DNA of 64,000 nt, taken from NCBI RefSeq assembly GCF_014651015.1, contig NZ_BMWB01000012.1, positions 1 through 64,000 on the forward strand. Direction: 5' to 3'. Below are positions 26,425 through 34,306 of the stretch, piece by piece. Source of the DNA: Streptomyces xantholiticus. GTDB taxonomy: Bacteria > Actinomycetota > Actinomycetes > Streptomycetales > Streptomycetaceae. Position numbers and translations under genes: made by a program. How positions within the stretch are numbered: position 1 is the first letter of the stretch; each line of letters starts with the position of its first letter. The notes below the pieces were generated by a model. That model searched no databases. It saw nothing but the letters and a program-made list of their open reading frames with translations, and was not told the DNA's origin.

Positions 26425-28752
26425 TTGCGTACGAGAGCCAGCCGTTCCTCCAGAGGACGGGCCCGCGATTCCTCCCGGCTCGACCTCACAGCGGTGCGCC
26501 ACGTCACCCGGCCCAAGAACTGGCGCGTGCGAAACAAACTGACAGCCGTCGTCCTGATCCCCGGGATCCTGGCCGGCGCCCTGGGCCTCGTCAGCCTCAG
26601 CCGTACCGTCAACGACGCCGACGACTACGGGCAGTTCTCCGAACTGGCGCGTCTTCAAGGGCCGGTCCTGCGTCTGGTGCATTCGCTCCAGGACGAACGC
26701 GACGTGACGGCCGGCTTCATCGCCGACCGTCTCGACGCCTCCGGAGGTACTCCCTCGCGCCGGCGTGCAGAGGCGGACGCCGCCGCCGCTGTGTACCGGC
26801 AGGCCGCCGCCGGCATCGACACTTCCCACAACCCGCAGCTGCACACAGCCTTCCTCGGCGTCGCCGAGGAGTTGCGCAGCCTTCCGGCGCTACGCGCCTC
26901 GGTGGACGAGGCCAATCTGACCCAAAGTTCGATTTTGGCCCACTACACAGCCACCATCAACAGGCTCATGGAACTCGGACCTGCTCTGGCCGCACGCAAC
27001 GGCGGCAGCAAGGCCGCTGCCCAGGTGCGTGCGCTCAACACACTGTCCCGCGCCGTGGAGAACACCAGCCGACTGCGAGCGGATCTCAACGGCGTCCTGA
27101 CCACCGGCACCTTCCTGGTCGGCCAATTCCCGGACTTCGCGGGCGCCGTCGCACGCCAGCAGGAGACCGTCGAGGAGTTTCTCGCCACAGCCGACCAGGC
27201 GCAGCGGACGCTGTACGCCGACACCGTCAAGGGTGTAGCGGTCAGCGCCACCCATGCCATCCAGGAACGGGTCGCCGAACAGGCACAGGCTCCCCGGCTC
27301 GATGTCGAGCCGGCGACATGGAGTGAGGTGTCGACCCGGAAGATCACGCTGATGCGTGAGGTGGAGTCGCAGATCCTGAAGGACCTGATCAGCCTCAGCA
27401 GCCAGGCTCATGACTCCCGGCAGAGCACGGCACTGTGGGGAACGGTGGGTCTGCTCGCGGTGTTCCTCGCGTCGGGCTGGGTGATCACGCTGGTCGTTCG
27501 GTCCATGACCCGTCCGCTCAAGGCCCTGGGGATGTCCGCTCGGGAGGTCGCCGACAGACGCCTGCCCGAGGCGCTCACCAGGCTGCGGCAGGCCGACGTG
27601 GACGACCTGGCCGACTACCGGGCCACGCCGGCCGCCGTTTCGTCCAACGACGAGATCGGGGAGGTCGCCGAGGCGTTCGACGCCGTGCAGAATGCCGCCG
27701 TCGCCCTGGTGAAGGACCAGGCAGCCCTTCGCGCGCACATCAACGGCATGTTCATCCACCTGTCCCGCCGCAATCAGCACCTGGTGAGCAAACTCCTGGG
27801 CGAGATCGGGGACCTGGAGCAGCACGAGGACGATCCCGATCGCCTGGCCCGGCTGTTTCGGCTCGATCACCTGGCGACACAGATGTTGCGCACGGACGAG
27901 AGCCTTCTGGTGCTCGCCGGCTCCGATACGGGACGAAAGTGGCAGGCGCCGATGCCGCTGGCGGAAATCCTCATGGCCGCCAGCGCCGAGGTGGAGCAGT
28001 TCACCCGCATCGACTTCCGGTCCATCGGTGCGGCTGCCGTCGCGGCGGATGCCGTCACGGACCTCGTGCACCTGCTGGCCGAACTGATGGAGAACGCCAC
28101 GGTGTTCTCCGCCGCCCGGTCCCGCGTCACCGTGACCTGCCGACCGATGTCCGGCCGTCACAGCTACCTCGTGGTCTCCATCGAGGACCAGGGCAGTGGA
28201 ATGACGCAAGAGCAGATGGCACATGTGAACCACCGCCTGGCTTCGGCTCTGGTTCTCGATCCGGGAGCGGGCCGGAGCATGGGGCTGTTCGTCGTCGGTC
28301 GCCTCGCGGCCAAACACGGCATCGGCGTGCACCTCATTCCCTCACCGGGGCAGGGGACCACGGCCCTGGTACGGATTCCCCGGACCCTGCTGGCCGGCAC
28401 CGGGGGAGAGCACGCATCCGCCGAGCTCGGACGTGCCAGCCCTCTGACCGACTCCGCCGCCGCGGATGGAGGGCCTGGCCGAACCCGTTCGGTCCCCCAT
28501 GCCCTCTCTCCGGCGCAGTCCGCTTCGCCGCACGGGAGCCAAGACGCCGTCGCACACCCCGCACTCCGGAGCACCGAGGCGGCGGAACCGGCCTTCACGT
28601 CCCGGCAGGAGTGGCTGGCCATCCGCCGTTTCGCCGAAGGGCTGCACACCGTGCAGACCGGTGGCGGTTCCTCTCCTGACTCTCCCGGTCATCCCCATCC
28701 CCTCAGTAGCGACACTCCCGGCAACCTGCCGGCCGCAGAAGGACGAACCTGA
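26425..28752 (+). CDS. CvnA-like sensor histidine kinase (NIT-HAMP-HATPase)
   Basis: About 775 residues. TM1 (LTAVVLIPGILAGALGLVSL, about 33-53) is followed by an extracytoplasmic nitrate/nitrite-sensing-type helical domain (about 55-330), TM2 (about 335-358), HAMP (359-430), a dimerisation helix region with 'FIHLSRRNQHLVSKLLGEI', and HATPase_c with ELMENATVFSA near 545 and GAGRSMGLFVVGRLA near 613. The last 120 residues are low complexity. The middle resembles conservon CvnA proteins, but no CvnB/C/D genes follow. TTG 26425 has GAGAGG upstream; the start is uncertain. Its TGA overlaps the ATG of the next gene. Confidence 0.82.
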   Translation: MRTRASRSSRGRARDSSRLDLTAVRHVTRPKNWRVRNKLTAVVLIPGILAGALGLVSLSRTVNDADDYGQFSELARLQGPVLRLVHSLQDERDVTAGFIADRLDASGGTPSRRRAEADAAAAVYRQAAAGIDTSHNPQLHTAFLGVAEELRSLPALRASVDEANLTQSSILAHYTATINRLMELGPALAARNGGSKAAAQVRALNTLSRAVENTSRLRADLNGVLTTGTFLVGQFPDFAGAVARQQETVEEFLATADQAQRTLYADTVKGVAVSATHAIQERVAEQAQAPRLDVEPATWSEVSTRKITLMREVESQILKDLISLSSQAHDSRQSTALWGTVGLLAVFLASGWVITLVVRSMTRPLKALGMSAREVADRRLPEALTRLRQADVDDLADYRATPAAVSSNDEIGEVAEAFDAVQNAAVALVKDQAALRAHINGMFIHLSRRNQHLVSKLLGEIGDLEQHEDDPDRLARLFRLDHLATQMLRTDESLLVLAGSDTGRKWQAPMPLAEILMAASAEVEQFTRIDFRSIGAAAVAADAVTDLVHLLAELMENATVFSAARSRVTVTCRPMSGRHSYLVVSIEDQGSGMTQEQMAHVNHRLASALVLDPGAGRSMGLFVVGRLAAKHGIGVHLIPSPGQGTTALVRIPRTLLAGTGGEHASAELGRASPLTDSAAADGGPGRTRSVPHALSPAQSASPHGSQDAVAHPALRSTEAAEPAFTSRQEWLAIRRFAEGLHTVQTGGGSSPDSPGHPHPLSSDTPGNLPAAEGRT

Positions 28753-30023
28753 TGCCCAGAAGGGCCCTTGGCACCGCCGTACTGCTCTGCACCGCTCTCC
28801 TGGCCTCCGCCTGCTCGCCCCAGGCACCGGTCCCACCATCCGATGCCCCCGTGAACATCGGCTTCCTCGCACCGCTGACCGGTCCCGCCGCCTCCGCCGG
28901 CGCCGAGACGAAACGGGGCGCGGAACTGGCCGTGGCGATCGTCAACGGCCGTCACCGCTCGATCCCCCTGCCGCTCGGGCCGGAAGCCGGTCTTCCCGGC
29001 CTCGGCAACGCCAGGATCAAGCTGGTGGCCGCGGATACCGCCGGCCCTGTTTCGCGCGGTGCCTCCCAAGTGGCGCGCCTGGTGAACACCCATCACGTGG
29101 TCGCCGTGGCAGGAGGATACGAATCAGCCGTCACGGAAGCCGCCGGCGCCCGCTCCGAGCGGCTGGGCATCCCCTTCGTGAACGGAGGTTCCTCGGCGGC
29201 ATCGCTGACCGAGCGCGGCCTGGGCTGGTTCTTCCGTACGGGCCCCTCAGACCTGAGCTACGGACGCGTGATCTTCTCCCTGCTCAAGGAACGCCAGAGC
29301 AGCGGAACCCCGGTCAAACGCATCGCGGTTCTGCATACGGACGATCAGTACGGCAACGACGGATCCGCCATGATCAAACGCTATGCCTCCCACATCGACG
29401 GCAAGGTCGTCGCCGACTTGAAGATCAGCCCCCGGGCCACTGACCTGTCCTCTCAGGCACAAAGGGTGAGCGCAGTCGTCCCCGACGTCGTCCTGACCCT
29501 GCTCTACACACCCCAGGCGCTGGCCTTGAGTGCCACCTTCGACCGCCTCGCCTACCGGCCACCGGCACTCATAGCCTTCGGGGGAGGCCACGCGGATCCG
29601 GCATTCCTGCAGAGGAACGGGGACGTCGCGGCGGGAGTCTGCAGCCGCTTCGCCTGGTCCTCCGACCTGTCGCGGCACAACCCCACTGCCAGAGCCGTGG
29701 CAGACCTCTACAGGCGGACGTACGACACACCCATGAACGATGACGCCGCCCGGGCGTTCACAGCGGTCATGACCCTGGCGCAGGCGATCAACGATGCCCG
29801 GTCCCGCAGGCCGGCCGACATCCGCTCCGCGCTGGTGAACATCGACGTTCCGGGGCGGGACACGATCATGCCGTGGGACGGTGTGAAGTTCGACGACAAC
29901 CATCAGAACATCGGAGCCCGCGGGGTCGTCGAGCAGATCCAGAGAGGGCGGTACCGGCTTGTCTATCCGTTCGACGTCGCCCACGCGCGGCTGCAATGGC
30001 CCATGAGCGGCAGCGGCGGATGA
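28752..30023 (+). CDS. Liv-type ABC substrate-binding lipoprotein coupled to the sensor kinase
   Basis: 423 residues with a lipoprotein signal (lipobox LASAC, Cys21). It is a periplasmic-binding fold type I protein of the branched-chain amino acid/amide group: VNIGFLAPLTGPAASAGAET, GAELAVAIVN, VVAVAGGYESAVTEAAG and VNGGSSAASLTERGLGWFFR. Its ATG shares a base with the kinase TGA (TGATG), so translation is coupled. No transporter permease or ATPase follows. That suggests it serves as the external ligand receptor of the kinase rather than in uptake. Confidence 0.85.
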   Translation: MPRRALGTAVLLCTALLASACSPQAPVPPSDAPVNIGFLAPLTGPAASAGAETKRGAELAVAIVNGRHRSIPLPLGPEAGLPGLGNARIKLVAADTAGPVSRGASQVARLVNTHHVVAVAGGYESAVTEAAGARSERLGIPFVNGGSSAASLTERGLGWFFRTGPSDLSYGRVIFSLLKERQSSGTPVKRIAVLHTDDQYGNDGSAMIKRYASHIDGKVVADLKISPRATDLSSQAQRVSAVVPDVVLTLLYTPQALALSATFDRLAYRPPALIAFGGGHADPAFLQRNGDVAAGVCSRFAWSSDLSRHNPTARAVADLYRRTYDTPMNDDAARAFTAVMTLAQAINDARSRRPADIRSALVNIDVPGRDTIMPWDGVKFDDNHQNIGARGVVEQIQRGRYRLVYPFDVAHARLQWPMSGSGG

Positions 30024-30033
30024 CGAGACAAGG

Positions 30034-30729
30034 TCACGAGCCGATGAGTTCGGAGTACCTCCGGACCAACTGTGTCTCCGCGTCGTCGAGATATGCGGCC
30101 AACAGCAGCTCGGCCTTGACCCTGTCCGCGGCTTTGAGGGCGGAGAGGATCTCCCGGTTGCGCTCCAGATACGGCTCGTGGAAGCTGCGCGGATTGTCCA
30201 TCGCATGGAAGACCAGCCGCAGTTCGGCAAGGACACCGCGCATCAGTTCGTCCAGGCGCTTGCTGTGGGCAAGGGCCACAACGGCGTGGTGGAAGTGGAT
30301 GTTGGCGGTGCCGAGCTGGCGCCACTCGCCTTCCTCCTCCGCCTTCTGGCCCTCGGCGACCGCCGCCTCCGCCTTGCTCAGGTCGTAGGGAGGAACCCCG
30401 AGATTGCGTACCGCGGCGCACTCGATGAGCCTGCGTACCTGGTAGATGTCCGTGACGTCCTGCACGGTGAGCATGCGCACGAAGACGCCGCGGTTGAGCT
30501 CATGGACCAGCAGCCGCTCGTGCGTGAGCAGACGGAAGGCCTCTCGAAGGGTGTTTCGGGAAATGCCCAGAGCGTTGCCGATGGCGTCCTCCGAGAGCTT
30601 GCTCCCCGGGGAGAGATAACCCTCGGCGATCCGCGTGCGAAGAATGTCCGCGACCCGGTCAGCGGTGCTGGAACGCCCGAGCAGTGCTCGATCGCCGGCG
30701 AGCACGGCAGGGTCGATCTCGGCTGTCAT
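30034..30729 (-). CDS. GntR-family regulator, FadR/FCD subfamily
   Basis: 231 residues. The N-terminal winged helix is at about 22-85 (VADILRTRIAEGYLSPGSKL, then ALGISRNTLREAFRLL). An all-helical FCD ligand domain follows, with NIHFHHAVVALAHSKRLDEL and a downstream His-rich metal-site pattern (LVFHAMDNPRSFHE). FCD regulators bind small carboxylates. The gene is divergent from the DUF1445-pxp operon and shares its intergenic region with operator site 4. It is the obvious candidate to bind all four palindromes listed in this region. Confidence 0.9.
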   Translation of the reverse strand: MTAEIDPAVLAGDRALLGRSSTADRVADILRTRIAEGYLSPGSKLSEDAIGNALGISRNTLREAFRLLTHERLLVHELNRGVFVRMLTVQDVTDIYQVRRLIECAAVRNLGVPPYDLSKAEAAVAEGQKAEEEGEWRQLGTANIHFHHAVVALAHSKRLDELMRGVLAELRLVFHAMDNPRSFHEPYLERNREILSALKAADRVKAELLLAAYLDDAETQLVRRYSELIGS

Positions 30730-30825
30730 GTCTTCCGTCCTTCACGCAGGCCGGCGGGTCTCCCCACGGCTGTTCACTCTGTGATTCCAGTCAACCCCAA
30801 ATCAGCCAACGAAACAACAGAGGCC

Positions 30826-30855
30826 TTGTCGGATTGTTCAACGATCCTCTATGTT
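30826..30855 (+). promoter_or_regulatory. Promoter of DUF1445-pxpABC with embedded GntR operator (site 4)
   Basis: -35 TTGTCG (30826-30831), 18-nt spacer, -10 TATGTT (30850-30855). GGATTGTTCAACGATCC (30831-30847) fills the spacer and fits TNGTNNNACNA. It lies about 100 nt from the start of the divergent GntR gene, so autoregulation is likely. Confidence 0.75.
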
Positions 30856-30935
30856 GGTGATGTGGGAACGAGTTCCGGCAGCACGCGGCATGTCTCCCCA
30901 TCCGCTGGGCACCGGTTGTGACGAAGGGACCGTTG

Positions 30936-31751
30936 ATGACTGCACACACCCGCCCTGAGACGCTGACGCCCCGACCGGAGGAGCTGACCCCCCAGGAGGC
31001 GCGAGAGATCTTCCGGAAAGGGGGGAGTGCGCCCACCGCCGGCTGGTGCTCCTCCCACACCCAGGTCAATCTGATCATGGTGCCCGCCGACTGGGCATAC
31101 GACGTCCTCCTGTTCTGCCAGCGCAACCCCAAGCCCTGCCCCGTCCTGGACGTCACGGAACCGGGGTCCTTCTCCACTGCGCTGGCCGCCGGCGCCGACC
31201 TGCGCACCGACGTACCGCGCTACCGAGTCTGGGAGAACGGGCGCCTCATCGACGAACCCCGCGACGTCATCGACGTCTGGCGCAAGGACCTGGTCACCTT
31301 CCTCATCGGATGCAGCTTCACCTTCGAGGCGGCACTGACCGACGCGGGCATACCGATGCGCCACGTCGACCAGGGCCGCAACGTCGCGATGTACCGGACG
31401 AGTCGCCAATGCCGCCCGGCCGGCCGGATGCACGGGCGGCTCGTGGTCTCCATGCGGCCCGTCCCGGCGGACCTCGTCGGTGTCGCCACCCGGATCAGCG
31501 CGATGATGCCCTCGGTGCACGGGAGCCCGATCCACGCCGGGGACCCCGCCGCCCTCGGGATCGAGGACCTGGCACGACCCGACTTCGGCGACCCGGTGGA
31601 TGCCCAGCCGGGCGACGTCCCGGTGTTCTGGGCATGCGGCGTCACCCCGCAGGCGGCTCTGATGGCCTCACGGCCGTCGTTCGCGATCACCCATGCCCCC
31701 GGGTACATGCTGATCACCGATGCCCGAGACACCGACTACCGACTCGTATGA
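30936..31751 (+). CDS. DUF1445 / D-glutamate cyclase-like putative hydro-lyase (YcsI type)
   Basis: 271 residues. Family-type stretches are AGWCSSHTQVNLIMVPADWA, FLIGCSFTFEAAL and 'HVDQGRNVAMYRT', all typical of the putative hydro-lyase family that includes B. subtilis YcsI and mammalian D-glutamate cyclase. That enzyme interconverts D-glutamate and 5-oxo-D-proline. It is the first gene of the unit with pxpA, pxpB and pxpC, the same partners as in the B. subtilis ycs-kip region. This supports a role in 5-oxoproline metabolism. ATG 30936 is chosen for its GAAGGGA site; GTG 30918 would add six residues. Confidence 0.88.
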   Translation: MTAHTRPETLTPRPEELTPQEAREIFRKGGSAPTAGWCSSHTQVNLIMVPADWAYDVLLFCQRNPKPCPVLDVTEPGSFSTALAAGADLRTDVPRYRVWENGRLIDEPRDVIDVWRKDLVTFLIGCSFTFEAALTDAGIPMRHVDQGRNVAMYRTSRQCRPAGRMHGRLVVSMRPVPADLVGVATRISAMMPSVHGSPIHAGDPAALGIEDLARPDFGDPVDAQPGDVPVFWACGVTPQAALMASRPSFAITHAPGYMLITDARDTDYRLV

Positions 31752-31804
31752 CGGCACGGTGGTACCTCGTGCCCAACGGACTGTCCCAAGGAGACCAAAC
31801 AGCG

Positions 31805-32569
31805 ATGACAGGCATCGTGATCGACCTCAACGCAGACCTCGGCGAGGGATTCGGGCGGTGGACCCTCACCGACGACGAGGCCCTGCTGTCCCTGGTCACC
31901 AGCGCGAACGTCGCCTGCGGATTCCACGCCGGCGACCCCGCGACCATGCGCCGCGTCTGCGACATCGCTGCCGAGCGTGGCGTGAGGATCGGTGCCCAGG
32001 TGTCCTACCGCGACCTCGCCGGCTTCGGCCGCAGGGCCATGGACGTGCCGACGGCCGAACTCGCCGACGAGATCACCTATCAGATCGGTTCGCTTCAGGT
32101 GTTCGCCCGTGCTGCCGGAGCAGCGGTGACCTACGTCAAACCGCACGGAGCCCTCTACAACAGGGTCGTGGCCGACCCGGAGCAGGCAGCCGCAGTGGCA
32201 GCAGGGGTCCGGCTGGCCGACCCCGGACTCCCGGTGCTGTGCCTGCCGGGCTCGGCCATGCACGCGCAGGCCGCGCGCGTCGGCCTCCCCACAGCCGACG
32301 AGGCGTTCGCCGACCGCGCCTACACAACGACGGGGACGCTGGTTCCCCGCAGCGAGCCCGGCGCTGTGATCACGGATCCCCTGCAGGTCGCCCGCAGAGC
32401 CGTCACTCTCGCGCGAGAGCGTCGCGTCACCACAGTGAACGGCGAGTTCGTGGCCGTACGAGCACGTTCCCTGTGCCTGCACGGGGACACTCCCGGAGCC
32501 GTTGGGATGGCCAAGCAGGTACGCGCGGCACTGGAGGCGGCCGGTGTCAGGGTGGAGGCGTTCGCATGA
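31805..32569 (+). CDS. pxpA: 5-oxoprolinase subunit A (LamB/YcsF family)
   Basis: 254 residues of the LamB/YcsF family. Conserved segments are DLNADLGEGFG (8-18), ANVACGFHAGDP (about 39-50), the KPHGALYN motif (about 114-121) and, near the end, LHGDTPGAV. PxpA acts with PxpB and PxpC in ATP-dependent hydrolysis of 5-oxoproline to glutamate. AAGGAG lies 12 nt before ATG 31805. Its TGA overlaps the pxpB ATG (ATGA), so the three subunit genes are translationally coupled. Confidence 0.93.
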   Translation: MTGIVIDLNADLGEGFGRWTLTDDEALLSLVTSANVACGFHAGDPATMRRVCDIAAERGVRIGAQVSYRDLAGFGRRAMDVPTAELADEITYQIGSLQVFARAAGAAVTYVKPHGALYNRVVADPEQAAAVAAGVRLADPGLPVLCLPGSAMHAQAARVGLPTADEAFADRAYTTTGTLVPRSEPGAVITDPLQVARRAVTLARERRVTTVNGEFVAVRARSLCLHGDTPGAVGMAKQVRAALEAAGVRVEAFA

Positions 32570-33237
32570 GGCTGAGGCCGGTCGGCGAGGACTCCCTGCT
32601 CATCGACCTGGACACGCCGGAAGAGGCGCAGGCCTGGTACGCCCGGATCCTGAGCCGACGCGACGCGGGAACCCTGATGCCGGTGCGGGACATCGTGCCC
32701 GGAGACAGGACCGTGCTCCTGTACGGCGTGGCCGTCGCCGACGCCGCCGCCCAGTTGCAGCAGTGGTCCGTGCCCCCGTCGGCAGCCGACAGCGGCCCCC
32801 TGATCGAGATCCCCGTGCATTACGACGGGGCGGATCTCCGCGTCGTCGCCGCACTGTGGGGCGTGACCGAGGACGAGGTGGCACGGATCCACAGCGGCAG
32901 GGAACACCGGGTGGCGTTCTGCGGTTTCTCCCCGGGCTTCGCCTACATGCTCGGTCTGGGGGAGAGGTACCACGTGCCGCGCCGTGCGGCACCCCGCACA
33001 TCGGTCCCCGCCGGCTCGGTGGCGCTCGCCGGCCCGTACACCGGCGTGTATCCACGTGCCTCCCCAGGTGGCTGGCAGCTCATCGGAACGACCCGGATGC
33101 CCCTGTGGGACCTGGAGCGCGAACCCGCGGCACTGCTGACACCCGGCACCCGCGTGCGCTTCGTCCCCCAGGAAGCGTCGTTGGAAAGCACCCGCGCAAC
33201 GACAATGGGAACAGCAACGAAGGGGCGCAAGGCATGA
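32566..33237 (+). CDS. pxpB: 5-oxoprolinase subunit B (KipI / allophanate hydrolase subunit 1 family)
   Basis: 223 residues. It shows the carboxyltransferase-domain family pattern VAFCGFSPGFAYMLGL and 'RAAPRTSVPAGSVALAG' followed by TGVYPRASPGGWQLIG, all canonical for KipI/PxpB. ATGA overlaps link it to pxpA before and pxpC after. The last 15 residues (after FVPQE) are a variable tail. Confidence 0.93.
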   Translation: MRLRPVGEDSLLIDLDTPEEAQAWYARILSRRDAGTLMPVRDIVPGDRTVLLYGVAVADAAAQLQQWSVPPSAADSGPLIEIPVHYDGADLRVVAALWGVTEDEVARIHSGREHRVAFCGFSPGFAYMLGLGERYHVPRRAAPRTSVPAGSVALAGPYTGVYPRASPGGWQLIGTTRMPLWDLEREPAALLTPGTRVRFVPQEASLESTRATTMGTATKGRKA

Positions 33238-34163
33238 GCGGCGGCAAGCTGGAAGTCGTACGGGCCGGCGCCCTCACCACCCTTCAGGACCTCGGCCGGT
33301 TCGGTCACGCCAGCCTGGGCGTACCGCGCTCCGGAGCACTCGACCAGCCCGCACACCGCCTGGCGAACCGGCTGGTGGGCAACCCCCCCGGTGCCGCCAC
33401 CCTGGAGACCACGCTGACCGGCGTGGCGGTGCGCCTCACGCGCCCCGCGGTGGCCGCCGTGACCGGGGCGCCGGCACCGGTACGGGTCAACGGTCGCCCC
33501 GCGGCGTGGACCGCCCCCGTACACGTGCCCGCCGGCGCACTGCTCGAGGTGGGCGCACCGACCAGCGGCCTGCGCAACTATGTCGCCATCGGCGGAGGCA
33601 TCGCGGTGGCCCCGGTCCTCGGCAGTCGCTCCACCGACCTGCTGTCCGGGCTCGGGCCCGCACCGCTCACGGGCGGGGAGATCCTGCCGCTGGGGACGCC
33701 GACCGGTTCACCGCTCCATACCGACTCGCTCGTGTGGCAGGCACCGCCCGAGGAACTGGTGCTGCCACTGCTGCTCGGCCCGCGGGACGACTGGTTCACC
33801 CCTGCCACGATGAAGACGCTTGCCGCGGGCCGCTTCGAGATCTCCCAGCACTCCAACCGCATCGCCCTACGGCTGGAAGGTCCCGCCCTGGAGCGGGCGG
33901 TGCACCGTGAAATGCCGAGCGAAGGGATGGTGCTGGGTGCGGTGCAGGTACCGCCCGACGGCAGCCCCGTGGTCTTCCTCGCCGACTCTCCCACCACCGG
34001 CGGTTATCCCGTGATCGGAGTCGTACCCGAGAAGGAGCTGTCCGCAGCCGCTCAGGCGGTACCGGGCCTCACCGTCCGCTTCGTGCCACACCGCCTCCGC
34101 CACCGGCATCAGTCACCGTCACAGAAGCGAGCTGCCGCCGCCATGCAGGAGCACCCGGTGTAA
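33234..34163 (+). CDS. pxpC: 5-oxoprolinase subunit C (KipA / biotin-dependent carboxyltransferase family)
   Basis: 309 residues. Family motifs are ALTTLQDLGRFGHASLGVPR, SGALDQPAHRLANRLVGNPP, LRNYVAIGGGIAV, 'LGSRSTDLLSGLGP', SQHSNRIALRLEG and SEGMVLGAVQVPPDGSPVVF. It pairs with PxpB to form the second component of 5-oxoprolinase. Its ATG overlaps the pxpB stop. The C-terminal 20 residues are Arg/His/Gln-rich and non-conserved. A gap of 143 nt separates it from the second MFS gene. Confidence 0.93.
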   Translation: MSGGKLEVVRAGALTTLQDLGRFGHASLGVPRSGALDQPAHRLANRLVGNPPGAATLETTLTGVAVRLTRPAVAAVTGAPAPVRVNGRPAAWTAPVHVPAGALLEVGAPTSGLRNYVAIGGGIAVAPVLGSRSTDLLSGLGPAPLTGGEILPLGTPTGSPLHTDSLVWQAPPEELVLPLLLGPRDDWFTPATMKTLAAGRFEISQHSNRIALRLEGPALERAVHREMPSEGMVLGAVQVPPDGSPVVFLADSPTTGGYPVIGVVPEKELSAAAQAVPGLTVRFVPHRLRHRHQSPSQKRAAAAMQEHPV

Positions 34164-34306
34164 GAGGCGGCGCGCACTGCTGCGGAGGCACCGACCGAGG
34201 TGCGCGGCGCCAGGGTTGGGGTGGACGCTGGAAACAGCCCACATCGGCAGGCCCACGCCGCCGACCCGGCGACTGCACTCCTCCCGCCTTCGTTGTGAGG
34301 CGCTCC

